Assembly: GCA_019421385.1 (NCBI GenBank)
Contig: JAHZFK010000059.1
Coordinates: forward strand, 1-13,567
DNA: 13,567 nucleotides
Direction of reading: 5' to 3'
DNA from: Clostridiales bacterium
Lineage (GTDB): Bacteria; Bacillota; Clostridia; Oscillospirales; Butyricicoccaceae
Shown here: piece after piece, positions 1 through 6,256 of the stretch
Numbering within the stretch: position 1 is the first letter of the stretch
Layout of the letters: each line of letters opens with the position of its first letter
Program-made: the position numbers and the translations under genes
Notes under the pieces: model-generated
Seen by the model: the letters and a program-made list of their open reading frames with translations, nothing else
Databases searched by the model: none
What the model was told of the DNA's origin: nothing

Positions 1-70
1 GGTTCGCACAGGTGGTTGTCTTGCCAACGCCGCCTTTCTGGTTGGCGATGGCGATAATTTGTGTGTTCAC
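1..70 (-). CDS. parA: ParA/Soj chromosome-partitioning ATPase (5' end only)
   Basis: Only the first 23 codons lie in the window; the gene runs off the left edge. The protein begins (V/M)NTQIIAIANQKGGVGKTTT, the deviant Walker A motif (KGGVGKTT) with the preceding beta-strand that opens Soj/ParA ATPases. These dimerise on ATP, bind DNA non-specifically and work with ParB (Spo0J) at parS sites in chromosome segregation and control of replication initiation. The start is a GTG at 70-68, supported by an AGGTG Shine-Dalgarno at 79-83 with 8-nt spacing. The reading frame stays open further upstream, but those residues are not ParA-like and run through a terminator hairpin, so GTG is preferred. A Soj-type parA often lies near oriC in Firmicutes, but parB and the rest of the locus are outside the window. 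Confidence 0.9.
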   Translation of the reverse strand, partial: MNTQIIAIANQKGGVGKTTTCAN

Positions 71-95
71 TTTGCAATCACCTCGTTTCTGGAAT

Positions 96-134
96 AAAAA
101 AAGGGAGAATGTGACATAAATCAACATTCTCCCT
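96..134 (-). terminator. Intrinsic terminator or attenuator directly upstream of parA
   Basis: Perfect 11-bp inverted repeat, AGGGAGAATGT (102-112) and ACATTCTCCCT (124-134), with an 11-nt loop. Read on the minus strand it is followed by seven T's (102-96), so it would stop leftward transcription. It lies about 190 bases beyond the end of the PfkB-family kinase gene and only 26 bases before the parA start codon. It either ends the kinase transcript or regulates parA by attenuation. Confidence 0.8.
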
Positions 135-302
135 GAGAAACGATATGCGATTGTATTGCTGCTTGTCTTATTTGTGTTCAGCTTTTGGGGAGCCATCCCG
201 TCGCAAACCCGCATGAATACTGGATTTCTGCTTGTTTGTCTTTCCCTTTCCCGAATAACCTCTGTTCAATGTGTATTGTACCGCTACATACGCTCAGAAT
301 AA

Positions 303-311
303 TTATCCACA
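303..311 (+). other. Single consensus DnaA-box sequence
   Basis: TTATCCACA, a perfect match to the DnaA 9-mer, lies in the intergenic gap between the kinase gene and parA. I saw no neighbouring box and no AT-rich unwinding element, so it is not by itself an origin. A chance match to one 9-mer in a window this size is possible. The intergenic position next to parA is what makes it worth listing. Confidence 0.35.
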
Positions 312-323
312 CGACGATATTTT

Positions 324-1247
324 CTATCTCATCAGCCGCGGCATAGCCGTTTTCGTAAGTGCTTGCTCGATTGCTGCACGATCCGGCAGCCAAGCCGAAA
401 ACGCTGCTGCACTGCCCGCCGCCACCGCATAACGCAGCGTCTCCGCAGCGGATAACCCATGTGTATGTGCATACAGCCATCCTGCGGCCATCGAATCGCC
501 CGAACCGACCGACTGTACCACCTCGCCCGGTGTTGCTTCCAAATACAGCGCCTGTCCATCTACGGGCACCAGCACCGCCCCCTGCGCACCGCAGGAAATC
601 AGAATATCCTTTGCCCCAGCTGCCTGCAATTCACGCGCACAGGCTGCAATTCCGGTCGGATTGTGCGGTGCACCACCGACCAGTGCGTCCAGCTCCTCCA
701 GATTGGGCTTGATGAGATCCGGCGCGCATGGCAGCGCATTCTTGAGCGCATCGCCCGAAGTGTCGAGCAGCGTCCGCACACCGTTTTTGCGTACGCGCTC
801 CAGCAGCTTGGCATAGATGTCCGCCGATACACCCGCAGGCACCGAGCCAGACAGCACCAGCCAGTCGTCCTCACCCAGCGTATCCAGAGTTTGCGCCAGC
901 CGCTCTAATGCTTCAGCAGGAATGCGAGGGCCTGCGCCGTTCAGTTCGATCTGTTCCCGTGCGCACACCTTGACATTGATGCGTGTCATGCCCTCGTCCA
1001 ATCGACAGAAGTCATATTCCACACCGGTTTCCGCCAGCAGCGACGCAAACAGCGCGCCTGTCCGTCCTGCAATAAAGCCGAGCGCCCGCGTAGGCAGTCC
1101 CAGCGCCGCACATACCAGCGAAACATTGACGCCCTTGCCGCCCGGATACAGCGTTTCCCCGCTTGTGCGGCACAGCTTTCCCGGCCGCAGCGTATCCGTA
1201 CAGACCAGATAGTCCAGCGAGGGATTGAGAGTGACGGTGTAGATCAT
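324..1247 (-). CDS. PfkB-family sugar-phosphate kinase, probably 1-phosphofructokinase (FruK-like)
   Basis: This is a 307-residue cytosolic kinase of the ribokinase/PfkB fold. The family phosphorylates hexose phosphates with ATP; the FruK group turns fructose 1-phosphate into fructose 1,6-bisphosphate, and the related LacC group uses tagatose 6-phosphate. The N-terminus MIYTVTLNPSLDY and the glycine motif YPGGKGVNVS (residues 34-43) match FruK/LacC proteins. The second PfkB signature, SVGSGDSMAAG (246-256), contains the probable catalytic base Asp251. The length fits the family (about 305-315). The ATG at 1247 is chosen because AGGAGG precedes it by 7 nt; a longer frame exists but lacks a ribosome binding site. 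The promoter is at 1296-1324. No PTS or sugar regulator gene is adjacent, so the exact substrate is open and no symbol is given. Confidence 0.85.
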   Translation of the reverse strand: MIYTVTLNPSLDYLVCTDTLRPGKLCRTSGETLYPGGKGVNVSLVCAALGLPTRALGFIAGRTGALFASLLAETGVEYDFCRLDEGMTRINVKVCAREQIELNGAGPRIPAEALERLAQTLDTLGEDDWLVLSGSVPAGVSADIYAKLLERVRKNGVRTLLDTSGDALKNALPCAPDLIKPNLEELDALVGGAPHNPTGIAACARELQAAGAKDILISCGAQGAVLVPVDGQALYLEATPGEVVQSVGSGDSMAAGWLYAHTHGLSAAETLRYAVAAGSAAAFSAWLPDRAAIEQALTKTAMPRLMR

Positions 1248-1295
1248 TGCGCATCCTCCTTCCGCTCTTGCGGTAGCCATATTGCTTCTGCTTAT

Positions 1296-1324
1296 ATTAT
1301 ATACCTCGGACACAACCTTGCCAA
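1296..1324 (-). promoter_or_regulatory. Sigma-A promoter of the sugar kinase gene
   Basis: TTGGCA (-35, 1324-1319), a 17-bp spacer and TATAAT (-10, 1301-1296) on the minus strand. It lies about 50 bases upstream of the kinase start codon. The -35 box begins just downstream of the terminator that closes the SulP gene, so the kinase appears to be an independent transcription unit. Confidence 0.75.
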
Positions 1325-1333
1325 GCGGCACGC

Positions 1334-1371
1334 AAAAAGAGCCTGTGTCATCATACGGACAACACAGGCTC
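1334..1371 (-). terminator. Intrinsic terminator of the SulP transporter gene
   Basis: Perfect 10-bp stem GAGCCTGTGT (1339-1348) / ACACAGGCTC (1362-1371) with a 13-nt loop, followed on the minus strand by five T's (1338-1334). It starts 5 bases after the SulP stop codon. Confidence 0.9.
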
Positions 1372-1376
1372 CTGTC

Positions 1377-3032
1377 TTATTTTGCAATTGTCGCCATGCT
1401 CGGTGCAGGACGGTTATCGAGCAGCGCACGCTCTACACTCCAGTAAAATGCTTGCTCTCCCAGCAGGTCAACAATGCCTGCTCGCCGCATCATGGTCATG
1501 GCTGCACTCGGCAAGCCGCAAATCACCACATCTACGCCGCGGTCACGGTATTCCTCCAGCAGACTCAGCAGCACCTGCGCCGCAGATACGTCCATCGACG
1601 GCACACCGCGCATGGATAGCAACAGTGTATCACAGTCTCCAACACGTTCGGGCAACTCCTCCAACACGCTGATGTTGGCAAACAGAAGCGGGCCGGTGAC
1701 ATAGGCCACCATCGCATTGCCGTACCGTGCCGCCAGCGCCGCATCATCGTTTTTCAGGCGGGACATGTCTACGCGCTCATAGTTGATCTGCAAGCGGCTC
1801 AGGCGCGCAACCATCAGGATCAGACCAAGCCCCACGCCAACCACGATTGCAACTGTTAGGTCAAACACGATCGTGCAGATCATGGTCACAACAAACTTTG
1901 CGATCGCTCCCTTGAAGCGATGGCCAAATATGTACTTGATTGCATGCCATTCATTCATGCGCCATGCGGTTACCATCAAAACACCTGCCAACGCCGCCAG
2001 CGGCACATATCGAATCACCGGAGCAAGCACAAACATCATAATCAGCAGACCAAGTGCATGGAAAATGCCGGTCAGCCGGGTCTGCGCACCCGAACGCACC
2101 GCCACAGAAGTGCGCGCCAGCGCCGCGGTCGCGGGAATACCACCGAACAGAGGCAGCACCAGATTGCCCACGCCCTGTGAAAACAGCTCCTGATCGTTAT
2201 TGAGTTTTACTCCGGTCGCGTGTCCTGCGGATGCGCCGCACAGCAGGCTTTCCAGCATATTGAGTACTGCGATTGAAAACGCAGGTGCAAGTAACGAGGG
2301 TACTGTCCCCCAGTCAATCTTGGTCGGATTGAGCCGCTCGGGCAGCATAAGCGTCTGCGGAATTTCCCCTACGGTTGCAATCTCCAAATCCAGCAACAGC
2401 GTTGCCGCTGTCGCGATAATAATGCCGATCAGCGACGCAGGCACAACCGCATTCCACTTTTTCGGAAAAAATACCATCAGCAGCACCACAAACAGCGCAA
2501 CCACAGTTGTCGTGACATCAGGTGCAAAGCCCAGCCTGCCGTAGCTGACTAACTTCGCCAGCGCGGAACCGCCCCCAGAATAAGTACCAAAGAAATTGTC
2601 GATTTGACCCAGCGCAATGACAACCGCAATGCCGGACGTAAAGCCGGTGATAACCGGTGCAGGAACAAAGGCTGTCAGATTGCCAAGATGCAATACCGCC
2701 GCCAAAATCAGCAAGATACCAGCCAGAAACGCCGCCACAAACATGCCCTGCATGCCGTAGCCTGCAATCAGTGAACCGAGAATCGCCGCCATCGCCCCTG
2801 TCGGGCCGGAGATCTGATAATATCCGCCTGTCAGCGCAGAAATCACTAGGCCCGCAATAATCGCTGTGACCAGACCGCATGCGGCGGTCGCTCCCGCAGA
2901 CACGCCGAACGCCAGTGCCAGCGGCAGCGCTACCGCTGCCACTGTCAAGCCCGCCATCAGATCTTTTGACAGCTTAGCTCCGTTATAACCCCGGAATTCC
3001 TGCCAGAGCTGCCGCAAAAACTGTTTCCCCAT
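1377..3032 (-). CDS. SulP-family anion transporter with C-terminal STAS domain
   Basis: This is a 551-residue inner-membrane protein of the SulP (SLC26-related) family, whose members move sulfate, bicarbonate, dicarboxylates or other anions by cotransport or exchange. The N-terminal three-quarters are a run of hydrophobic segments. They include a family-typical early stretch (GGYYQISGPTGAMAA) that forms the substrate-site helices in this fold. From about residue 444 to 540 the protein becomes soluble and resembles a STAS domain (SMRGVPSMDVSAAQVLL). The ATG at 3032 has an AGGGGA ribosome binding site; an in-frame ATG 30 bases upstream lacks one. The gene lies just downstream of a tRNA-Ser terminator and is closed by its own terminator. 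No carbonic anhydrase or sulfate-assimilation gene is adjacent, so the transported anion cannot be assigned. Confidence 0.93.
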   Translation of the reverse strand: MGKQFLRQLWQEFRGYNGAKLSKDLMAGLTVAAVALPLALAFGVSAGATAACGLVTAIIAGLVISALTGGYYQISGPTGAMAAILGSLIAGYGMQGMFVAAFLAGILLILAAVLHLGNLTAFVPAPVITGFTSGIAVVIALGQIDNFFGTYSGGGSALAKLVSYGRLGFAPDVTTTVVALFVVLLMVFFPKKWNAVVPASLIGIIIATAATLLLDLEIATVGEIPQTLMLPERLNPTKIDWGTVPSLLAPAFSIAVLNMLESLLCGASAGHATGVKLNNDQELFSQGVGNLVLPLFGGIPATAALARTSVAVRSGAQTRLTGIFHALGLLIMMFVLAPVIRYVPLAALAGVLMVTAWRMNEWHAIKYIFGHRFKGAIAKFVVTMICTIVFDLTVAIVVGVGLGLILMVARLSRLQINYERVDMSRLKNDDAALAARYGNAMVAYVTGPLLFANISVLEELPERVGDCDTLLLSMRGVPSMDVSAAQVLLSLLEEYRDRGVDVVICGLPSAAMTMMRRAGIVDLLGEQAFYWSVERALLDNRPAPSMATIAK

Positions 3033-3060
3033 TATTGTTTCCCCTGTTCTGTCATTGTGC

Positions 3061-3069
3061 ATATAATCA
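3061..3069 (-). promoter_or_regulatory. Possible extended -10 element for the SulP gene
   Basis: TGATTATAT (TGn plus TTATAT) on the minus strand lies about 30 bases upstream of the chosen SulP start. No good -35 box is visible. The gene needs its own promoter because a strong terminator separates it from the tRNAs, but this assignment is weak. Confidence 0.3.
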
Positions 3070-3082
3070 AGATACAGACGAC

Positions 3083-3113
3083 AAAAAACCTCGCAAAAAT
3101 GCGAGGTTTTTTT
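3083..3113 (-). terminator. Terminator of the tRNA-Ser transcript
   Basis: The stem AACCTCGC / GCGAGGTT has a 6-nt loop and is flanked by A's on the left and T's on the right, so it could act in both directions. On the minus strand it directly follows the CCA end of tRNA-Ser(GCU) and ends in six T's. Confidence 0.88.
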
Positions 3114-3203
3114 GGCGGAGACGGAGAGATTTGAACTCTCGCGCCGGTTTCCCGACCTACTCCCTTAGCAGGGGAGCCCCTTCACCAGCTTGGGTACGTC
3201 TCC
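3113..3203 (-). tRNA. tRNA-Ser (anticodon GCU)
   Basis: This 91-nt gene has an encoded CCA. The acceptor arm GGAGACG pairs with CGTCTCC, and the discriminator is G. The anticodon loop is CTGCTAA with anticodon GCT, reading AGC/AGU serine codons. The long variable arm (class II) and the T-loop TTCAAAT fit tRNA-Ser. It is the second gene of a two-tRNA unit and is followed immediately by the terminator hairpin. Confidence 0.97.
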
Positions 3204-3234
3204 ATGTCAAGTAGTAGCTTCGCCAAGAAAAGAA

Positions 3235-3323
3235 TGGCGGAGCGGGTGGGATTCGAACCCACGCGCCCTTTCGGACAAACGGTTTTCAAGACCGCCTCGT
3301 TATGACCACTTCGATACCGCTCC
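3235..3323 (-). tRNA. tRNA-Ser (anticodon UGA)
   Basis: This 89-nt gene has an encoded CCA. The acceptor arm GGAGCGG pairs with CCGCTCC. The anticodon loop is CTTGAAA with anticodon TGA, reading UCA (and by wobble other UCN) serine codons. It has a long variable arm and the T-loop TTCGAAT. It is the first of two serine tRNAs, 31 bases ahead of the GCU gene, behind a consensus promoter. Confidence 0.97.
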
Positions 3324-3348
3324 GTATCTTGCCCGATAAGCAAGAATG

Positions 3349-3377
3349 ATTATACCATTCATTTTTCCCTTTGTCAA
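3349..3377 (-). promoter_or_regulatory. Consensus sigma-A promoter of the tRNA-Ser pair
   Basis: TTGACA (3377-3372), a 17-bp spacer and TATAAT (3354-3349) on the minus strand, a perfect match to the consensus in both boxes and spacing. The -35 box overlaps the stop codon of the upstream ArsC-like gene (TGA at 3376-3374), so the tRNA promoter is embedded in the end of the preceding coding sequence. Confidence 0.92.
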
Positions 3378-3730
3378 TCTTTTTTAATCGCTTGCTCCCA
3401 TTCTGCCTGTTTGAAGCCGGTCAGCACAAAATGCTCATCCACGATCAGAGGTCGCTTGACCAACATGCCGTCGGTTGCCAGCAGCGCCAGCTGCTCCTCC
3501 TCGCTCATGTTCGGCAGCTTATCCTTCAGTCCCAGCGCCTTGTACTGTAAACCGCTGGTGTTGAAAAACCGTTTGAGCGGCAGGCCGCTGCGCGCATACC
3601 ATGTCCGTAGCTCCTCCTCCGTCGGATTGTTCAGCTTGATATCGCGCTCCTCAAACGAAACGCCCTGCTCTTCCAGCCACTTTCTGGCCTTTTGACAAGT
3701 TGAGCACTTAGGATAACACAAAAACAGCAT
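3374..3730 (-). CDS. ArsC/Spx-family thioredoxin-fold protein (YffB-like)
   Basis: This small cytosolic protein of 118 residues has the family opening LFLCYPKCSTCQKARKWLEE. It carries a CxxC pair (CSTC, residues 9-12) and the later cis-proline region VKRPLIV, both typical of the ArsC/Spx/MgsR superfamily. Members are either glutaredoxin-type arsenate reductases or, as Spx, redox-sensing partners of RNA polymerase. The ATG at 3730 is preferred because AAAGG lies 9 nt upstream. The in-frame ATG at 3739 directly abuts that sequence and would add three residues. It starts 22 bases after the preceding membrane-protein gene and so is probably co-transcribed with it. No arsR, acr3 or arsenite pump is adjacent, so an arsenic role is not supported. 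Confidence 0.88.
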   Translation of the reverse strand: MLFLCYPKCSTCQKARKWLEEQGVSFEERDIKLNNPTEEELRTWYARSGLPLKRFFNTSGLQYKALGLKDKLPNMSEEEQLALLATDGMLVKRPLIVDEHFVLTGFKQAEWEQAIKKD

Positions 3731-3752
3731 GTTATTCATCCTTTCCGTTTAC

Positions 3753-4592
3753 TTATTCCGATAAATCTTTCGTGCTATGGTCGCGGCACATCACAAACAA
3801 TTCCGCTACCAGTAGAATGCAGGCTGCTACCGACAGACCGCCTCGCAGCACCATTTTTCCGGACCATTCCGGCGTCGTCACGCCCATCAAACGGGACAGG
3901 CCGTAGCCACCCAAGTCGGACACCGCCATGGTCGTTGTCACCGCGCTGAAAAAGGCCAGCAGTGCCGGACGCGGCTTGCCGTACAGCAGGCGCGCCAGAT
4001 GGTAAAGCGCCAGCACCAGCATCACATCCGCCACAAGGCCAAACGCAAAGGAGGCCAGCTTCGGGTCGATGCAGGTCATCCGATAATTGACCAGCAAGTG
4101 CAAGCAGCTCCAGATCAGCGGCACCAGCGTCAGTTTGGCGGACTGCTCGGTCATTTCGCTGCCCTGCGCCTTGGCAAGGCCGATCGCACACAGACCGCAC
4201 AGAATCGTAACCGCCGCGTATACGATTTCCAGTACCTTGGCCCAGCCGGCTGCATCCTCTTCGCCGGTTGTCATCGTCAGATACAAATAGCCCACGCCGC
4301 CGACCGCAAGCAGCAGGCCGGAGATCACCGCCGCCATGCGGAAGCCTGCGTTCTGCGTGCCCAACAGCTGCTCAAACGGCATATTGTTTGCCGCACGCAG
4401 CGGCACGCTCAGCACCGCGTATATCACCGCCGACAGTACCAGCAGTGCGGCAAAATACCATACCCACGCATCGCCCACCGCAGGCAGGCCCGTTCCGATA
4501 TCAAAGCCGTTCAGCATATGCAGCGCGCGCACTACCACACCCGGCAGACACAGCACAACCGTGAGCACCGGCAATACCTTTGTTTGTTTCAT
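3753..4592 (-). CDS. Polytopic membrane protein of unknown function
   Basis: I do not recognise this 279-residue protein. It has about seven or eight hydrophobic segments, beginning with VLPVLTVVLCLPGVVVRAL, separated by short polar loops. The first external-type loop reads NGFDIGTGLP. There is no catalytic or transporter signature that I can name and no cleavable signal peptide. The ATG at 4592 has a GGAGGG ribosome binding site 6 nt away; an upstream in-frame ATG at 4619 lacks one. A good promoter (4628-4656) precedes it. The ArsC/Spx-like gene follows 22 bases later, so the two probably share a transcript, which hints at a membrane-stress or redox link (inference only). Confidence 0.8.
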   Translation of the reverse strand: MKQTKVLPVLTVVLCLPGVVVRALHMLNGFDIGTGLPAVGDAWVWYFAALLVLSAVIYAVLSVPLRAANNMPFEQLLGTQNAGFRMAAVISGLLLAVGGVGYLYLTMTTGEEDAAGWAKVLEIVYAAVTILCGLCAIGLAKAQGSEMTEQSAKLTLVPLIWSCLHLLVNYRMTCIDPKLASFAFGLVADVMLVLALYHLARLLYGKPRPALLAFFSAVTTTMAVSDLGGYGLSRLMGVTTPEWSGKMVLRGGLSVAACILLVAELFVMCRDHSTKDLSE

Positions 4593-4627
4593 TCTGCTCC
4601 CTCCAGAGGTCTTTGACATACGAAATC

Positions 4628-4656
4628 AGTATACCACATGCCGTTTTATTCTTCAA
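4628..4656 (-). promoter_or_regulatory. Sigma-A promoter of the membrane-protein/ArsC-like operon
   Basis: TTGAAG (4656-4651), a 17-bp spacer and TATACT (4633-4628) on the minus strand, 35 bases before the start codon of the 279-residue membrane protein. Confidence 0.75.
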
Positions 4657-4667
4657 GTAACGGTACG

Positions 4668-4706
4668 AAAACAGCCCTTTCCGGTATGTTTCACCAGAAA
4701 GAGCTG
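4668..4706 (-). terminator. Intrinsic terminator of the cation:proton antiporter gene
   Basis: On the minus strand the RNA forms a 13-bp stem, CAGCUCUUUCUGG with CCGGAAAGGGCUG, with two G-U wobbles and a 9-nt loop, followed by four U's. On the plus strand the same two positions become C-A mismatches and there is no T-tract, so the element is orientation-specific. It starts about 30 bases after the antiporter stop codon. Confidence 0.75.
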
Positions 4707-4737
4707 CCTATTGATTCATATTGAACTATGCAAACAA

Positions 4738-5964
4738 TCAATGTTTGCTGACATTGGGCATCATGTTCGCCTCGCGCGCAGTAAACTCTGTGTTGGCAGG
4801 CGTTTCGCGCTTCATACCGAATTTCAGCAAAATCGGTGTGACCAGTGTTGTAACGATAACCACCAGCACGATCGCCGGAAACATTTCCTCATTGATAAGC
4901 CCTGCCTGCGCGCCTTTTTGCGCCACGATCAGCGCGACCTCGCCACGGGAAACCATGCCCAAACCAATCGAAATCGCATCGTATGTCTGGAAGCCCATCA
5001 GCCGTGCACCCAGACCACAGCCGATGATTTTGGTCAGGATAGCTACCACCGTCAGCACCACCGCGAACAGCACCAGTGCGCCCGTCAGACCCTCCAAATT
5101 GGTTTTGATGCCGATCGACGCAAAAAACAGCGGCGAAAACAGCATATATCCCAGCACATTGGTCTTGCTGGCCACATAATCGCGCGTGTCCGAAAGGTTG
5201 CACATCACGATGCCCGCAAAGTATGCGCCTGTGATATCGGCAATGCCGAAAAACGCCTCCGCGACATAACTCATGAGGAACGCAAACACCAGCGCATAGA
5301 TCGCAATACGACGATGCTTGTGCCAGCGCTGCTCCATCTTGATGAATGCCTTATGCATCAGCAGACCAACTACAAGCACAAAGAGGAAGAACGCGACAAT
5401 GCGTCCGAACACGAAAAGCGGCTGGACGGACGGATCGGTAAACGCCGTCAGCACGGTCAGCACCACAATGCCGAGGATATCGTCGATCACCGCCGCGCCC
5501 AAAATCGCCGTGCCGACCTTGCTTTTCAGCTTGCCCATCTCGCGCAGCGTTTCCACGGTGATGGAAACCGAAGTGGCGGTCAGCACTACGCCGATAAAGG
5601 CCGCCTTGAGCATGTTGAGCGGATCCGCCGGTTGGTTTTTGAAGATCAAATAGCAGCCCATGCCGCCCACCAACGGCACCAGCACACCGATGACCGCAAT
5701 GACAAAGGACGCAAAGCCCGTTGTTTTGAGTTCCTCCAAATCGGTATCCAGACCCGCATTGAACATCAGGATGATGACGCCGATCTCGGCGGCTTTCACC
5801 AGAAAGTCCGTCTCCCCTACCCATGCCAGACAGCTCGGCCCGACCAGCACACCGGCCACCAACGCGCCGACAACCTGCGGCATGTGTACCCGTTCCGAGG
5901 TCAGTCCGAAAATCTTAGTAAACAGCATGATGATCGCAATCGTCAAAAGAAAATCGTATGACAC
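4738..5964 (-). CDS. CPA2-family cation:proton antiporter (KefB/NapA-like)
   Basis: This is a 408-residue membrane transporter of the monovalent cation:proton antiporter-2 family, expected to exchange Na+ or K+ for protons across the cytoplasmic membrane. About twelve hydrophobic segments are visible. VVLTATSVSITVETL (from residue 127) matches the unwound-helix region, and VIDDILGIVVL (from 159) carries the paired aspartates 161-162 that bind the ion and protons in electrogenic members such as NapA. The protein ends in a short hydrophilic tail and lacks the TrkA-N (RCK) domain of true KefB/KefC. The start is a GTG at 5964 with an AGGGG sequence about 10 nt upstream. A 37-residue small ORF ends 16 bases before it, and a terminator follows the stop. 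Confidence 0.92.
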   Translation of the reverse strand: MSYDFLLTIAIIMLFTKIFGLTSERVHMPQVVGALVAGVLVGPSCLAWVGETDFLVKAAEIGVIILMFNAGLDTDLEELKTTGFASFVIAVIGVLVPLVGGMGCYLIFKNQPADPLNMLKAAFIGVVLTATSVSITVETLREMGKLKSKVGTAILGAAVIDDILGIVVLTVLTAFTDPSVQPLFVFGRIVAFFLFVLVVGLLMHKAFIKMEQRWHKHRRIAIYALVFAFLMSYVAEAFFGIADITGAYFAGIVMCNLSDTRDYVASKTNVLGYMLFSPLFFASIGIKTNLEGLTGALVLFAVVLTVVAILTKIIGCGLGARLMGFQTYDAISIGLGMVSRGEVALIVAQKGAQAGLINEEMFPAIVLVVIVTTLVTPILLKFGMKRETPANTEFTAREANMMPNVSKH

Positions 5965-5980
5965 AGCGATACCGCCCCTC

Positions 5981-6094
5981 TCATCGTAATAACGGAATAT
6001 CTTCCATTATACAACTTTTTTCTAATTCAGCCAGTGCGGATTGAAAAAATACAGCCGTTGTTTTATACAAAAAGTTCGCTTTGTTTTTGGTCAT
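5981..6094 (-). CDS. Small ORF (37 residues) directly upstream of the antiporter gene
   Basis: The ATG at 6094 is preceded by a strong Shine-Dalgarno, AAAGGAG (6109-6103), with 8-nt spacing. It opens 37 codons ending in TGA at 5983. The product starts MTKNKANFLYKTTAVFFQSA and ends IPLLR; it has one short hydrophobic patch and then a charged helix-like stretch (LAELEKS). I do not recognise it. The stop codon lies immediately before the antiporter's ribosome binding site, the usual layout for translational coupling or a leader peptide. It could also be a small partner protein. A -10-like TATAAT lies inside it. Support is the ribosome binding site and position only; no homology can be tested here. 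Confidence 0.5.
   Translation of the reverse strand: MTKNKANFLYKTTAVFFQSALAELEKSCIMEDIPLLR
6006..6011 (-). promoter_or_regulatory. Possible -10 box for the antiporter gene
   Basis: TATAAT on the minus strand, 42 bases upstream of the antiporter's GTG start and inside the 37-codon small ORF. No good -35 hexamer lies at 17 bp, so it may be a weak or activator-dependent promoter, or chance in AT-rich DNA. Confidence 0.3.
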
Positions 6095-6197
6095 TAGGTA
6101 TACTCCTTTCGCTTTTTTGACCATTTTTACGTTTTTTTGATGCTTTTCTCGCCGTCCAACAGGAATCCTGCCCTATCGCGCTTTCCATGCTCCATGC

Positions 6198-6239
6198 AAA
6201 AAAAGACGCCTTGCAGGCTGCTCCTGCAAAGCGTCTTTT
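6198..6239 (-). terminator. Strong intrinsic terminator after the 154-residue protein gene
   Basis: The 17-bp stem AAAAGACGCCTTGCAGG (6201-6217) / CCTGCAAAGCGTCTTTT (6223-6239) has one mismatch that becomes a G-U pair in minus-strand RNA, and a 5-nt loop. It is followed on the minus strand by a run of T's to 6198. It closes the permease/154-residue-protein operon. Confidence 0.9.
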
Positions 6240-6256
6240 GACCGACTGCACGTTGT

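Larger units (their letters stand above)
71..323. other. Intergenic region between parA and the sugar kinase gene
   Basis: No convincing gene is present. It holds the parA ribosome binding site (79-83), the hairpin at 96-134 and a single consensus DnaA box at 303-311. A weak minus-strand -10-like TACAAT lies at about 151-156 with no good -35. No parS palindrome is visible. Confidence 0.6.

Noticed and set aside
71..200. N-terminal extension of parA to an upstream in-frame ATG
   Set aside because: The frame is open, but the extra residues are unlike ParA, run through a terminator, and the GTG at 70 gives the standard N-terminus with a good ribosome binding site.
4336..5961. Long plus-strand open frame (about 540 codons) opposite the antiporter
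   Set aside because: It is rich in His, Gln and Arg from antisense reading of membrane-protein codons and has no recognisable domain. The minus-strand antiporter explains the sequence.
6111..6130. Third CtsR operator before the small ORF and antiporter (GGTCAAA on the minus strand)
   Set aside because: Only one heptad is present. The partner position 10 bp away does not match, so it is probably chance in an AT-rich tract.
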